Shown here: positions 9,701 to 18,368 of the stretch, piece by piece
How positions within the stretch are numbered: position 1 is the first letter of the stretch
How the letters are laid out: the number at the start of each line of letters is the position of its first letter
Source of the DNA: Pseudonocardia parietis
Lineage (GTDB): Bacteria > Actinomycetota > Actinomycetes > Mycobacteriales > Pseudonocardiaceae
Assembly: GCF_017876315.1 (NCBI RefSeq)
Contig: NZ_JAGINU010000001.1
Location: 1,550,001 to 1,614,000 of the forward strand
Length of the DNA: 64,000 nt
Reading direction: 5' to 3'
Position numbers and translations under genes: made by a program
Notes under the pieces: generated by a model
The model's database searches: none
The model's input: only the letters and a program-made list of their open reading frames with translations
What the model was told of the DNA's origin: nothing

Positions 9701-10750
9701 ATGCTGATCTCTCAGCGACCCTCTCTCACCGAGGACGTCGTGACCGAGACCCGGTCGCGGTTCGTCATCGAGCCGCTCGAGCCGGGCTTCGGCTACACGC
9801 TCGGGAACTCCCTGCGCCGGACGCTGCTGTCGTCCATCCCCGGTGCCGCCGTCACGTCCATCCGGATCGACGGCGTCCTGCACGAGTTCACCACCGTGCC
9901 GGGGGTCAAGGAGGACGTCACCGACATCATCCTGAACCTCAAGGAGCTCGTGGTGAGCTCCGAGGAGGACGAGCCGGTGACCATGTACCTGCGCAAGCAG
10001 GGCCCGGGCGCGGTCACCGCCGGCGACATCGTGCCGCCGGCCGGCGTCACCGTGCACAACCCGGACCTGCACATCGCCTCGCTGAACGACAAGGGCCGGC
10101 TCGAGGTCGAGCTCGTCGTCGAGCGGGGTCGTGGGTACGTCCCGGCGATGCAGAACAAGGCCACCGGTGCCGAGATCGGCCGGATCCCGGTCGACTCGAT
10201 CTACTCGCCGGTGCTGAAGGTGACCTACAAGGTCGAGGCCACGCGAGTCGAGCAGCGCACCGACTTCGACAAGCTCGTCCTCGACGTCGAGTCGAAGCCG
10301 TCCATCACCCCGCGGGACGCGCTGGCATCGTCCGGCAAGACCCTGGTCGAGCTGTTCGGCCTGGCCCGCGAGCTGAACGTGGACGCCGAGGGCATCGAGA
10401 TCGGCCCCTCCCCGCAGGAGGCGGACACCATCGCGGCGTTCGCGATGCCGATCGAGGAACTGGACCTCACCGTCCGGTCCTACAACTGCCTCAAGCGTGA
10501 GGGCATCCACACGGTCGGCGAGCTCGTCGGTCGCAGCGAGGCGGACCTGCTCGACATCCGCAACTTCGGTGCCAAGTCCATCGACGAGGTCAAGATGAAG
10601 CTCGTCGGTCTCGGCCTGGCCCTCAAGGACAGCCCGCCCGGGTTCGACCCGTCGGCGGCAGCGAGCGACTACGGCGCAGACGGTGGCGGGTTCGACCCGG
10701 ACACCTTCGGTGACGACGGTCAGGACTACGCAGAAACGGAGCAGTTGTAG
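9701..10750 (+). CDS. rpoA: DNA-directed RNA polymerase subunit alpha
   Basis: 349 residues, full length. The N-terminal dimerisation/assembly domain carries [25 protein letters not shown]. The C-terminal domain carries [40 protein letters not shown], which contacts UP-element DNA and activators. The ATG at 9701 has GAAGGAG at 9684-9690 and is preferred over an upstream in-frame GTG at 9671. It ends in an acidic tail common in actinobacteria. Confidence 0.98.
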   Translation: MLISQRPSLTEDVVTETRSRFVIEPLEPGFGYTLGNSLRRTLLSSIPGAAVTSIRIDGVLHEFTTVPGVKEDVTDIILNLKELVVSSEEDEPVTMYLRKQGPGAVTAGDIVPPAGVTVHNPDLHIASLNDKGRLEVELVVERGRGYVPAMQNKATGAEIGRIPVDSIYSPVLKVTYKVEATRVEQRTDFDKLVLDVESKPSITPRDALASSGKTLVELFGLARELNVDAEGIEIGPSPQEADTIAAFAMPIEELDLTVRSYNCLKREGIHTVGELVGRSEADLLDIRNFGAKSIDEVKMKLVGLGLALKDSPPGFDPSAAASDYGADGGGFDPDTFGDDGQDYAETEQL

Positions 10751-10752
10751 CC

Positions 10753-11472
10753 ATGCCCCAGCCCACCAAGGGAACCCGCCTCGGCGGGTCACCCGCGCAC
10801 CAGCGGCTGATCCTGGCCAACCTGGCGACCTCGCTGTTCGAACACGGCCGGATCACGACCACCGAGGCCAAGGCCCGGCGGCTGCGTCCGTACGCGGAGC
10901 GGCTGATCACCAAGGCCAAGGCCGGTGATCTGCACAACCGTCGCGAGATCATGAAGGTGATCCGGGACAAGTCGATCGTGCACCGCCTGTGCACCGAGAT
11001 CGGCCCGTTCTTCGCCGACCGCAGCGGTGGCTACACCCGGATCACCAAGACGATGCCGCGCAAGGGCGACAACGCCCCGATGGCGGTCATCGAACTGGTC
11101 CAGCAGAAGACGGTCACCGACGAGGCCAACCGCGCCCGTCGCGCGGCCGCCTCCCAGGCCGCTCCGGCCGCGGAGGTCGCTGCCGAGGAGACCACCGCGG
11201 ACGAGGTCACCACCGAGGCCACCGCCGCGGAGGAGACCGGTTCCGAGGCCGTCGAGGCGCCGTACGGTGAGGGCAGCCACGCCCCGCTGGCGGACCCCGC
11301 GCAGGCCCCGGAGGGCTTCGAGATCAAGGGCAACGAGGACTCGAAGCTCTACCACGTGCCCGGTTCGTCGCACTACGACCGGACCGGCGCCGAGGTCTGG
11401 TTCGCCTCCGAGGAGGCTGCCGAGGCCGCCGGTTTCGCGAAGCCGGCCGCCCAGCAGGAGTCCGGCTCCTGA
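10753..11472 (+). CDS. rplQ: 50S ribosomal protein L17 with C-terminal extension (probable sunset domain)
   Basis: Residues 1 to about 125 are ordinary L17 ([20 protein letters not shown], then [12 protein letters not shown]). The product is 239 residues, nearly double the bacterial norm. After an Ala/Glu/Thr-rich linker (about 130-180), residues about 190-232 carry a [20 protein letters not shown]...[14 protein letters not shown] pattern that resembles the small sunset domain found in secreted or nuclease-associated actinobacterial proteins. That assignment is from recalled consensus. The stop overlaps the apparent CTG start of truA. Confidence 0.95.
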   Translation: MPQPTKGTRLGGSPAHQRLILANLATSLFEHGRITTTEAKARRLRPYAERLITKAKAGDLHNRREIMKVIRDKSIVHRLCTEIGPFFADRSGGYTRITKTMPRKGDNAPMAVIELVQQKTVTDEANRARRAAASQAAPAAEVAAEETTADEVTTEATAAEETGSEAVEAPYGEGSHAPLADPAQAPEGFEIKGNEDSKLYHVPGSSHYDRTGAEVWFASEEAAEAAGFAKPAAQQESGS

Positions 11473-12353
11473 GTCAGCCGCACCACACCACCGGGCCCGC
11501 CGTCCCTCCGGACGACGGGCCCGCTGGCGTTCCCGACCCCCTACGCGTCCGGCTGGACATCGCCTACGACGGCACGGACTTCTCCGGGTGGGCCGCGCAG
11601 CCGACCCGGCGCACGGTCCAGGGCGTGCTCACCGAGGCGCTGTCCACCGTGCTGCGCACGCCGCTGCGGCTCACCGTCGCCGGGCGCACGGACGCGGGGG
11701 TGCACGCGGCCGGGCAGGTCGCGCACGTCGACGTCCCGGCGGAACTGGAGCCGCAGCTGGACGGGTTGACCCGGCGGCTCAACCGGTACCTGCCCGCCGA
11801 CGTCCGGGTGCGGGCCGTGACCCCGGTCCCCGACGCCTTCGACGCCCGGTTCTCCGCGCTGCGCCGGCACTACCGCTACCGCGTCACCACGGCGGCGTTC
11901 GGGGCGGAGCCGCTGCGTGCCCGCGAGACGGTCGCCTGGCCGTACCCGCTGGACCTCGAACCGATGAACGCGGCGTCGTGGCTGCTGCTCGGCGAGCACG
12001 ACTTCGCCGCCTACTGCAAGCGCCGCGAGGGAGCCACCACTGTGCGGGCCCTGCAACGCCTGGACTGGGCGGCCGCGCCGGGCGAGCCGGGCGTGCTGGT
12101 GGCGTCGGTGTCCGCCGACGCGTTCTGTCACTCGATGGTCCGCAGCCTGGTCGGGTCCTTGCTCGAAGTGGGTCGTGGGCGCCGGCCGGTCGAGTGGCCG
12201 GCCGGGCTGCTCACCCGATCCGCCCGGGCGTCGGAGGTGACGGTCGCGCCGCCGCACGGGCTGTCGCTGACCGGCGTCGACTACCCCGCCGACGACGAGC
12301 TGGCCGCCCGCGCCGAGCGGACCCGCCGGATTCGCGTGCCCGGCACGAGCTGA
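11469..12353 (+). CDS. truA: tRNA pseudouridine(38-40) synthase, apparent CTG start
   Basis: Conserved TruA sequence begins at [25 protein letters not shown], includes the catalytic-Asp motif [13 protein letters not shown], and continues through YRYRV and [13 protein letters not shown]. The frame has no ATG, GTG or TTG before the internal GTG at 11625, which lies downstream of conserved residues. The only plausible start is CTG at 11469, overlapping the rplQ TGA as CTGA. An AGGAG sits at 11456-11460, eight bases upstream. This gives 294 residues, a normal length. TruA modifies the tRNA anticodon arm. Identity is firm; the start is an inference. Confidence 0.9.
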   Translation: MSQPHHTTGPAVPPDDGPAGVPDPLRVRLDIAYDGTDFSGWAAQPTRRTVQGVLTEALSTVLRTPLRLTVAGRTDAGVHAAGQVAHVDVPAELEPQLDGLTRRLNRYLPADVRVRAVTPVPDAFDARFSALRRHYRYRVTTAAFGAEPLRARETVAWPYPLDLEPMNAASWLLLGEHDFAAYCKRREGATTVRALQRLDWAAAPGEPGVLVASVSADAFCHSMVRSLVGSLLEVGRGRRPVEWPAGLLTRSARASEVTVAPPHGLSLTGVDYPADDELAARAERTRRIRVPGTS

Positions 12354-12366
12354 CGAGCCTGCCGGG

Positions 12367-12831
12367 TCAGCCGGCGTCCGGGGCGCGGCCCCAGGCCGGG
12401 TGTCCCGGGCCGGCCGGGCGGCGGGACGGACGGTTGACCAGGACGAGCGCGACTACCAGCCACACCAGCGCTGCGAGCCAGCCCAGCACGGAGAGCATCG
12501 CGAGGCCGTGAACCGCGTCGGGGACCGGGGCGTCGCCCTGCCCGAGCAGCACCATGACCGGCGCGTGGGTGCGGACGTCGTCGAAGTCCGGCACGGTCAG
12601 GCCGCCGAGGACCAGGAACCCCGCGCACGCGACGAACGGTGCGGCCAGCGATGCCGGGAGCGTCCGGCGGCGCAGCAGGAACAACGACAGCACCGTCGGG
12701 ATCAGCGGGAACAACGCCCCGACGATCGTGATGATCAGGATGAACAGGAACCATCCCGGCGCGGTGGACCGCAGGTCGACGCAGGCCACCACCGCACCGA
12801 CCTGCAGTGCCACGTTCCAGCTCGTCCGCAT
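12367..12831 (-). CDS. Small membrane protein of unknown function
   Basis: 154 residues with about four hydrophobic helices (roughly residues 8-20, 28-48, 62-78 and 108-132), separated by short charged loops. I do not recognise the family. It is convergent with truA (13-bp gap) and divergent from the cytosine deaminase. The ATG at 12831 gives an N-terminus leading straight into helix 1, and a GGAG lies about ten bases upstream; the frame extends further upstream but is not hydrophobic there. Confidence 0.6.
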   Translation of the reverse strand: MRTSWNVALQVGAVVACVDLRSTAPGWFLFILIITIVGALFPLIPTVLSLFLLRRRTLPASLAAPFVACAGFLVLGGLTVPDFDDVRTHAPVMVLLGQGDAPVPDAVHGLAMLSVLGWLAALVWLVVALVLVNRPSRRPAGPGHPAWGRAPDAG

Positions 12832-12900
12832 GCCGGCAGTCTCTCCGCTCCGGGGGCGGCGCGGATGGGTACGACTACCGGCCCACCGGACCCTCGCGGA

Positions 12901-12906
12901 TAGATT
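12901..12906 (+). promoter_or_regulatory. -10 element for leaderless cytosine deaminase mRNA
   Basis: TAGATT ends 6 nt before the ATG at 12913. No ribosome-binding site lies between, so transcription probably begins at the start codon. Confidence 0.65.
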
Positions 12907-12912
12907 CGTCGC

Positions 12913-13356
12913 ATGGATCCGAGTTGGTTGGACGTGGCGGTGGCGCAGGCGAGGGCCGGGCTCGCCTCGGGCGGGATCCCGATCGGAGCCGCGCTCCTCG
13001 GGCCGGACGGCGAGGTGCTGGGCCGGGGGCACAACCGCCGGATCCAGGACGACGACCCCTCCGTGCACGGCGAGACCGCCGCCTTCCGCGACGCCGGGCG
13101 GCAGTGTGACTACCGGGCGACGACCATGGTCACGACCCTCTCCCCGTGCTGGTACTGTTCCGGGCTGATCCGCCAGTTCGGTATCGGCGCCGTGCTGATC
13201 GGGGAGGCACGCACGTTCCACGGTGGCCACGACTGGCTCGCCGAGCACGGGGTGCGGGTGACCGTTCTCGACGACGAGCGCTGCGTCGCGATGATGGCCG
13301 GGTTCGTCGCCGAGCATCCGGAGCTGTGGAACGAGGACATCGGCGTCGCGGACTGA
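12913..13356 (+). CDS. Cytosine deaminase, yeast FCY1-like
   Basis: This 147-residue CDA-superfamily zinc deaminase has zinc and catalytic motifs VHGETAAF (HxE) and SPCWYC (PCxxC). The C-terminal half, especially DDERCVAMMAGFVAEHPELW followed by NEDIG, closely resembles the yeast cytosine deaminase signature rather than tRNA or guanine deaminases. It would convert cytosine to uracil in pyrimidine salvage. It is a single gene next to the palindrome array and its mRNA appears leaderless. Other nucleobase substrates are possible. Confidence 0.85.
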   Translation: MDPSWLDVAVAQARAGLASGGIPIGAALLGPDGEVLGRGHNRRIQDDDPSVHGETAAFRDAGRQCDYRATTMVTTLSPCWYCSGLIRQFGIGAVLIGEARTFHGGHDWLAEHGVRVTVLDDERCVAMMAGFVAEHPELWNEDIGVAD

Positions 13357-13417
13357 CTCCGGGCCCGTCACGCAGACGGTCTGGAGGTCGGCGAGCAACT
13401 CGACCGCGTCCGGGGCG

Positions 13418-13777
13418 CGTTCCGCGGAACGTTCCGGGTGCCGCGGGACAGGTCGCGCTGCGTTCCGTGGAACGCGCGGTCGGGTTGCGGAAGGGGTCGT
13501 GCTGCGTTCCGCGGAACGCTCGGCCGGGCCACGGGTGGGTCACATCGCGTTCCGCGGAACGCTCGGCCGAGCCGCGGGAGGGACCGCACTCCGTTCCTCG
13601 GAACGCTCGGTGGGACTGCGGAAGGGGCCGCACTGCGTTCCGCGGAACGCTCGGCGGGGCTACGTGACGGGCTGCACCGCGTTCCGCGGAACGCTCCGCC
13701 GGGCGACAGGCCGGGCCGCGTCGCGTTCCGCGGAACGCTCGTGGGCCGCGGGCCCCGCCGCCGCGTTCCGCGGAACG
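13418..13777. repeat. Array of nine palindromes (CGTTCC-N2-GGAACG) with 43-44-bp period
   Basis: Nine 14-bp units begin at 13418, 13461, 13505, 13548, 13592, 13636, 13680, 13724 and 13764. The 6-bp arms are invariant in all nine; the central dinucleotide is CG in seven, GT in the second and TC in the fifth. Start-to-start distances are 43, 44, 43, 44, 44, 44, 44 and 40 bp. The intervening 26-30-bp stretches are related but diverged, often beginning CTCGG and rich in GGG. A 44-bp period is not a multiple of three, so the array is not coding. It lies between the cytosine deaminase and eccB; no function is known to me. Confidence 0.95.
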
Positions 13778-13904
13778 CGCCGGTGGGGACGGCACGGCGG
13801 TCCCGGGAGCGGGGGGCGAGGCCGCGGATCGACAGCGCCGGCCCTGTAGGGGAGTGGTTCTACGCGGGGTGGCTCGTTCGTGCCAGACCGAGTGGCTGCG
13901 TCCC

Positions 13905-13910
13905 TATCGT
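13905..13910 (+). promoter_or_regulatory. -10 element for leaderless eccB mRNA
   Basis: TATCGT ends 7 nt before the eccB GTG at 13918, with no ribosome-binding site in the gap. This supports 13918 as the start. Confidence 0.6.
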
Positions 13911-13917
13911 CCGGCCG

Positions 13918-15411
13918 GTGCCCGCCGATCCCGATCCCGATCCCGCGCGCGTGCAGCGTGCCCCGGCCACCCGTGACCAGGTCGACGCCTACCGCTTCGG
14001 CCTGCGCCGGATGGAGGCCGCGCTGGTGCGGGCCGATCCCGTCCCGCTGCACGAGCAGATTCGCGCGCAGCGCCGCGCGGTGTTCGCCGGGGTGCTCGTG
14101 GGGCTGCTCGCGCTGGGTGTCGCGGCGCTGCTGGCCCGCGTCGACCCGGCGGCCGACTGGCGGAGCCGGGCGCTGGTGCGGGGGGATCGGTCCGGGGTGC
14201 TCTACGCCGTCGCCGCCGACCCGCCGCGGCTGGTCCCGGTCGCGGACCCGATCGCCGGACGGCTGGTGCTCGCCGCGCTGGGGGACCCCGGTGCCGCGAC
14301 CGCGACCCCGGTCGCGGTGCCCGACCGGGAGCTCGCCACGGCGCCCCGCACACCGCCGGCAGCAGTGCCCGGTGCGGTCGGTGTCGCGCTGGACGGCGCC
14401 CCGGTCCCGGCGGCCTGGGCGGTGTGCGACACGGCGGCCCCGGACGGGCAGGGGCCCGGGTCCGCGACGGTGCTGGCCGGATCGCTCGGCGGCACCCCGG
14501 ACGGGCCGGGACCCGCGCTGTTGCTGGCCACCGAGGGCGGCGCGACCTACCTGGTGCACGACGGTCGCCGGCACCGCCTCGACCCGTCCGACGATGACGC
14601 CCGGTCCGCGCTGGGGCTGGACGGGGTACCGGCCCGGCGGATCGGGAGTGGGGCGCTGTCCGCGATACCGGAGGGGCTGCCGCTGCGGGTGCCCGGGCCC
14701 GGGCCGGGCGACACGGCCGGTCCTGGGCGGGCCGGCGAGGTGGTCGTCAACCAGCCGCTCGGTGCACCCGCGGCGTTCTTCCTCGTGGTCGACGGCGGCC
14801 TCGCTCCGGTGCCGGTCACCCTCGCCGACGCCGTTCTGTCACGGACCGGTCAGGGCAGGCCCGCGACGCTGCCGCAGGGCCGGGTCGCCGCCGCGCCGGC
14901 GCGGACCGTTCCCGGCGCCGACGCCTGGCCGGTCGCCCGGGTGGACGTCCGGAACGCGGCCCCGGTGCTGTGCCGGACGTGGCGGGACGGCCGCGGCGGG
15001 CTCGTCGCCGCCGATCGGCTTCCGGTGGCGGCCGGTGCCGTGCCGGTGGTGCTCGCCGGAGCCGACGGCCCGGGACCGGGGCTCGACGAGGTGGTGCTCC
15101 CGCCGTCCGGTCCGGGCCCGCTGCGCACGGCGCCGCCGGACGCTGCTGCCCAGCCGGACACCGCTGCCCAGCCGGGCACCGCTGCCCAGCCGGGCACCGC
15201 TGCGCCGCCGGACGCCGCTGCGGACGGCGGGGGGACGCGATGGGTGCTGACCGCGTCCGGTGCGGTGTACGGGGTCGCCGACGACCCGACCGCCGCCGCG
15301 CTCGGGATCGTGGCGCCGGGGAGTGCTCCGGCCGGGATCGTGCGGCTGCTGCCGCGGGCCGGGCTGCTCGACGTCGCCGTGGCCCGGGAGGTCGCGGACG
15401 TTCCCGGGTGA
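13918..15411 (+). CDS. eccB4: ESX-4 type VII secretion core protein EccB
   Basis: 497 residues. The N-terminus matches EccB: ATRDQVDAYRFGLRRMEAALVRADPVPLHEQIRAQRRAV, then a single helix at about 60-80, then a large extracytoplasmic domain. EccB is one of the membrane-complex components of type VII secretion. The open frame extends far upstream through the palindrome array, but that part is repeat sequence. GTG 13918 is placed by the -10 element seven bases upstream and by family alignment. It is convergent with mycP across 167 bp (15412-15578) with no gene. Confidence 0.92.
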   Translation: MPADPDPDPARVQRAPATRDQVDAYRFGLRRMEAALVRADPVPLHEQIRAQRRAVFAGVLVGLLALGVAALLARVDPAADWRSRALVRGDRSGVLYAVAADPPRLVPVADPIAGRLVLAALGDPGAATATPVAVPDRELATAPRTPPAAVPGAVGVALDGAPVPAAWAVCDTAAPDGQGPGSATVLAGSLGGTPDGPGPALLLATEGGATYLVHDGRRHRLDPSDDDARSALGLDGVPARRIGSGALSAIPEGLPLRVPGPGPGDTAGPGRAGEVVVNQPLGAPAAFFLVVDGGLAPVPVTLADAVLSRTGQGRPATLPQGRVAAAPARTVPGADAWPVARVDVRNAAPVLCRTWRDGRGGLVAADRLPVAAGAVPVVLAGADGPGPGLDEVVLPPSGPGPLRTAPPDAAAQPDTAAQPGTAAQPGTAAPPDAAADGGGTRWVLTASGAVYGVADDPTAAALGIVAPGSAPAGIVRLLPRAGLLDVAVAREVADVPG

Positions 15412-15578
15412 GGTGCCGGGCCCGATGTTCCGGCCGCGGGGCGCCTGGGTGCATCCGGCCGCTCGCACCGGTGGGCGCGGTCCGGCGTCATCGCGTCGAG
15501 CTCCTCCTGGTGACCAGGTTGCGGGGTGACGCCGCGCGTTGTTGCTGCAGGTGCAGCATGGTTGTCGTCGAGCTGACG

Positions 15579-16862
15579 TCATCGTCCGGGGCGGCGTCGT
15601 AGACCGGCGACGACCGCCGTGAGCGCGCCTCCGGCGGCCGCGGCGGCGCCGATCCCGGCGACCATCGGTAGTTCCGGCGCGCGGGGCGTCGTCCGGGGAA
15701 GCGGGGCGCGCTCGGGGATCGGGTAACCGGTACCGGTCCGCGGTCCCGCGGCGACCCCGCCGGCGACCCGGAGGCCGGGGCCGGGGGTGAGCAGCAGCGG
15801 CTCCGCGGTGAGTGCGGCGGCCGGGTCCAGGACGCCGTCGCCGACCTGGTCGTCCCGGCCCGCCGCCGGGCGCCGGGCGGTCGCCCGGAGCCGGTCCGAG
15901 ACCTGGTCGGCGGTGAGCATCGGGAACCGCTCGCGCAGCAGTACCGCGGTTCCCGCCACCAGCGGCGCGGCGTACGACGTCCCGCTGACCACGGCGCCGT
16001 CCGGCCCGGCCGGTGCCGGCAGGCCGACCCCCGGCGCGGCCAGGTCCACCCACGGGCCGGGAACCGAGAACGGGGCGGGACGGTCCGCCCCGTCGACCGC
16101 CCCGACGGCCAGGACCCCGTCGTAGAGCGCCGGGAGTGGTCGCAGGTCCGGGTCGCCGCTGCAGGTCCCGGACGGGTCGAGGTTCCCGGCCGCGGCGACG
16201 ACCAGGACGTCCGCGCGACCGGCGACGTCGACGGCGTCGCGCAGCACCGCCCCCGCGTCGTCGAGCAGGGCGGTGGGTACGCAGACGACCTCCGACACGT
16301 TGATCACCGAGGCGCCGAGAGCGACCGCCCGTTCGATCGCGGCGGCGAGGGTGCGGATCTCGCCCGCCGGTCGCTCGGCGCCGTCGTCGCCACGGACGAC
16401 GAAGTGGGAGGAGGACTGGCGCAACGACAGCAGCCCGGCCTGCGGTGCCATCCCGGCGCCGGCCCCGCCGGGGCCTGCCGCGCCGGCGAGCAGGAGCGCG
16501 ACGCCGGTGCCGTGGCCGTCGCAGTCGTCGAGGCCGTCACCGCCGGCGAGGTAGTCCCCGCCGCCACGCAACCGGCCGGCGAGCCGCGGAACCGGCGCGA
16601 CCCCGGTGTCGATCACCGCGACCAGCCGGCCGGTTCCGCCGGCGAGGTCGGCCGGGGGACGGGGCACGGAACCGGCCGCCGCGCCCGGGCCGCCCGCGCC
16701 GGGCGGGCTGCACGGGCGGGTCTGGCGGAGCCCCTCGGCGGCGACCGGCGGGGTGGGTTCCGCCGCGACCTCGCTCGCGCTCGCGCCCGGGACCGCCGCC
16801 AGTACGAGAGCCGCCACCCCGGCGACGACGGCCGCCACCGCCGTCGCCCGCCTCCGGATCAC
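15579..16862 (-). CDS. mycP4: Mycosin, ESX-4 membrane-anchored subtilisin-like protease
   Basis: 427 residues: signal peptide (about 1-30, ending ASAS), S8 protease domain and a C-terminal helix at about 395-418 with a short basic tail. The catalytic triad is D85 (VAVIDTGV), H117 (DCDGHGTGVA) and S296 (VVSGTSYAAP), with the oxyanion Asn in AAAGN. Mycosins process substrates or stabilise the type VII complex outside the membrane. The GTG overlaps the eccD stop as GTGA, so the two are coupled. Confidence 0.93.
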   Translation of the reverse strand: MIRRRATAVAAVVAGVAALVLAAVPGASASEVAAEPTPPVAAEGLRQTRPCSPPGAGGPGAAAGSVPRPPADLAGGTGRLVAVIDTGVAPVPRLAGRLRGGGDYLAGGDGLDDCDGHGTGVALLLAGAAGPGGAGAGMAPQAGLLSLRQSSSHFVVRGDDGAERPAGEIRTLAAAIERAVALGASVINVSEVVCVPTALLDDAGAVLRDAVDVAGRADVLVVAAAGNLDPSGTCSGDPDLRPLPALYDGVLAVGAVDGADRPAPFSVPGPWVDLAAPGVGLPAPAGPDGAVVSGTSYAAPLVAGTAVLLRERFPMLTADQVSDRLRATARRPAAGRDDQVGDGVLDPAAALTAEPLLLTPGPGLRVAGGVAAGPRTGTGYPIPERAPLPRTTPRAPELPMVAGIGAAAAAGGALTAVVAGLRRRPGR

Positions 16863-18247
16863 AGCCCACGGACCAGGCCGAACAGGCCCATCGCGGCCAG
16901 TGCGGCCGGGATCGCGGCCGCGGTCAGCACGAGCTCGAGGACGTCCAGCGCCCGCCGGGTCGGCGGGGAGGGACGTGCCCTGGCCGTCGCGGCACCGGCG
17001 GCCACCGCCAGCAGGAGTCCGGCGGCCACGCCGATCCGCACCGGCGCCTCGACGGTGAGCGCCACCGGGACGGCCACGCTCACGACGGCGACCACCGCCG
17101 TCCCCGCCAGTACCCGGGCCGGGACCGGTTCGACGAGGGCGCGGGCGCGCAGCAGGAGCACCGTCGCCGTCACCGCGAGCAGCACGGCACCGGTCCAGCC
17201 GCCCGTCGCCGCGGCCACCGCCGCCCCGCCCACGGCGGGCACCGCGGTGCCGGCGAGGGTCCCGGAGTGGAGCCCGCGTGCGAGCCGGGCCCGGGCGGCG
17301 AGCACGTCACCGGGCAGGACCTGCTCGGCACCGGGGAGCCCGCCCGCGTCGGCCGGGACGTCCGGCGCCGGGATCCCGGCGAGCCGCAGGGCGAGGCGGG
17401 GCAGCAGCGGCCCGGCTGCCAGCGCCGGTGCCGCCAGCCCGGCGGCCACCGCACCGACCGGCGCGTCGAGCAACAGCCGGGCGAGTGCGGCCAGCGCCGT
17501 CCCGGTACACGCCATGGCGACCGCCAGCAGTACGGGGGACACGGCGCGGGCGATGGCCTGCCCGGCGGCCGCGGCGCACCCGGCGCCGGCGGCGGCGAGC
17601 AGCAGGGCACCCGCTCCCGCGGGCGCGGGCAGGGCGAGGAGCCCGGCGGTGGCCGCGGCGGGGACCGCGCACAGCGCCGCGCCGGTGGCCGTGCGGGCGT
17701 CCGCCGCTCCGCCGGACGCGGTGCACCGGCGGGCCACGACCAGGGCGATGAGCGCACCGGCGGCCGCCGTCGCCACCGCGGCGAGCCGGAGTGGCCCGTC
17801 CACGGTGGACAGCACGGCGCACGCGCCGGTGGTGCCCAGGACCGCGGCCGCCGGCCCCGCCCACCCGGCGGCCCCGGAGCCCTCGCCCGCCTCCCGGACG
17901 GTGTGCGCGACGGCCTCCGCGGCGTCGTCGAGCACCGGCGGTGCGGGGACCGGGCGGGCCGGGCCCAGGTGGAGCAGCTCGCCGTCGTGCACCCGTAGCT
18001 CGTCGAGCGTGCGGTCCGGCGGCAGCGGCCCCCCGCCCGAGCCGCTGAACCGCCAGGCCTGCGGCACACCGGTCGTGCCGGCCCGGCCCACCAGCTCGCG
18101 CACCATCGGCACCAGCTCGGCGAGCACGACGTCGGCGGGCAGGGCCAGGTCCGCCCGCCCTCGTGGGGTGAGCACGCTGACCCGCACCCGGTGACCGGGC
18201 TCCGGATCGGCGGCGGGCAGCGCCGGCGGCGGCAGGACGGCTGTCAC
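16859..18247 (-). CDS. eccD4: ESX-4 type VII secretion membrane protein EccD
   Basis: 462 residues: an N-terminal ubiquitin-like domain (about 15-95, with RVSVLTPRGRADLALPADV and TLDELRVHDGELLHLGP) followed by about 11 transmembrane helices rich in Ala, Leu and Val. EccD forms the membrane channel barrel of type VII secretion. The GTG at 18247 has GGAG six bases upstream; the open frame continues upstream without conserved sequence. It is divergent from eccC, so the 120-bp gap must hold both promoters. Confidence 0.92.
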   Translation of the reverse strand: MTAVLPPPALPAADPEPGHRVRVSVLTPRGRADLALPADVVLAELVPMVRELVGRAGTTGVPQAWRFSGSGGGPLPPDRTLDELRVHDGELLHLGPARPVPAPPVLDDAAEAVAHTVREAGEGSGAAGWAGPAAAVLGTTGACAVLSTVDGPLRLAAVATAAAGALIALVVARRCTASGGAADARTATGAALCAVPAAATAGLLALPAPAGAGALLLAAAGAGCAAAAGQAIARAVSPVLLAVAMACTGTALAALARLLLDAPVGAVAAGLAAPALAAGPLLPRLALRLAGIPAPDVPADAGGLPGAEQVLPGDVLAARARLARGLHSGTLAGTAVPAVGGAAVAAATGGWTGAVLLAVTATVLLLRARALVEPVPARVLAGTAVVAVVSVAVPVALTVEAPVRIGVAAGLLLAVAAGAATARARPSPPTRRALDVLELVLTAAAIPAALAAMGLFGLVRGL

Positions 18248-18368
18248 GAGCGGCTCCGGGACTTGGTGGAAACGGCCCCGGTGATCCCGGAGCGGCTGCG
18301 AGTATTCGCCGGTCCCGGCGGTCGCCGTGGGCGTTCGGGAGAACCGGCGAGCACCCGGGAGGACCGCG

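Noticed and set aside
13418..13777. CRISPR array
   Set aside because: Regular 43-44-bp period and 26-30-bp spacers look CRISPR-like, but the conserved unit is only about 14 bp and fully palindromic, the spacers are related to one another, and no cas gene is present.
13438..13917. N-terminal extension of eccB through the repeat array
   Set aside because: The frame is open, but the 44-bp repeat shifts frame each unit and encodes only repeat peptide; family N-termini begin near 13918, where a -10 element sits.
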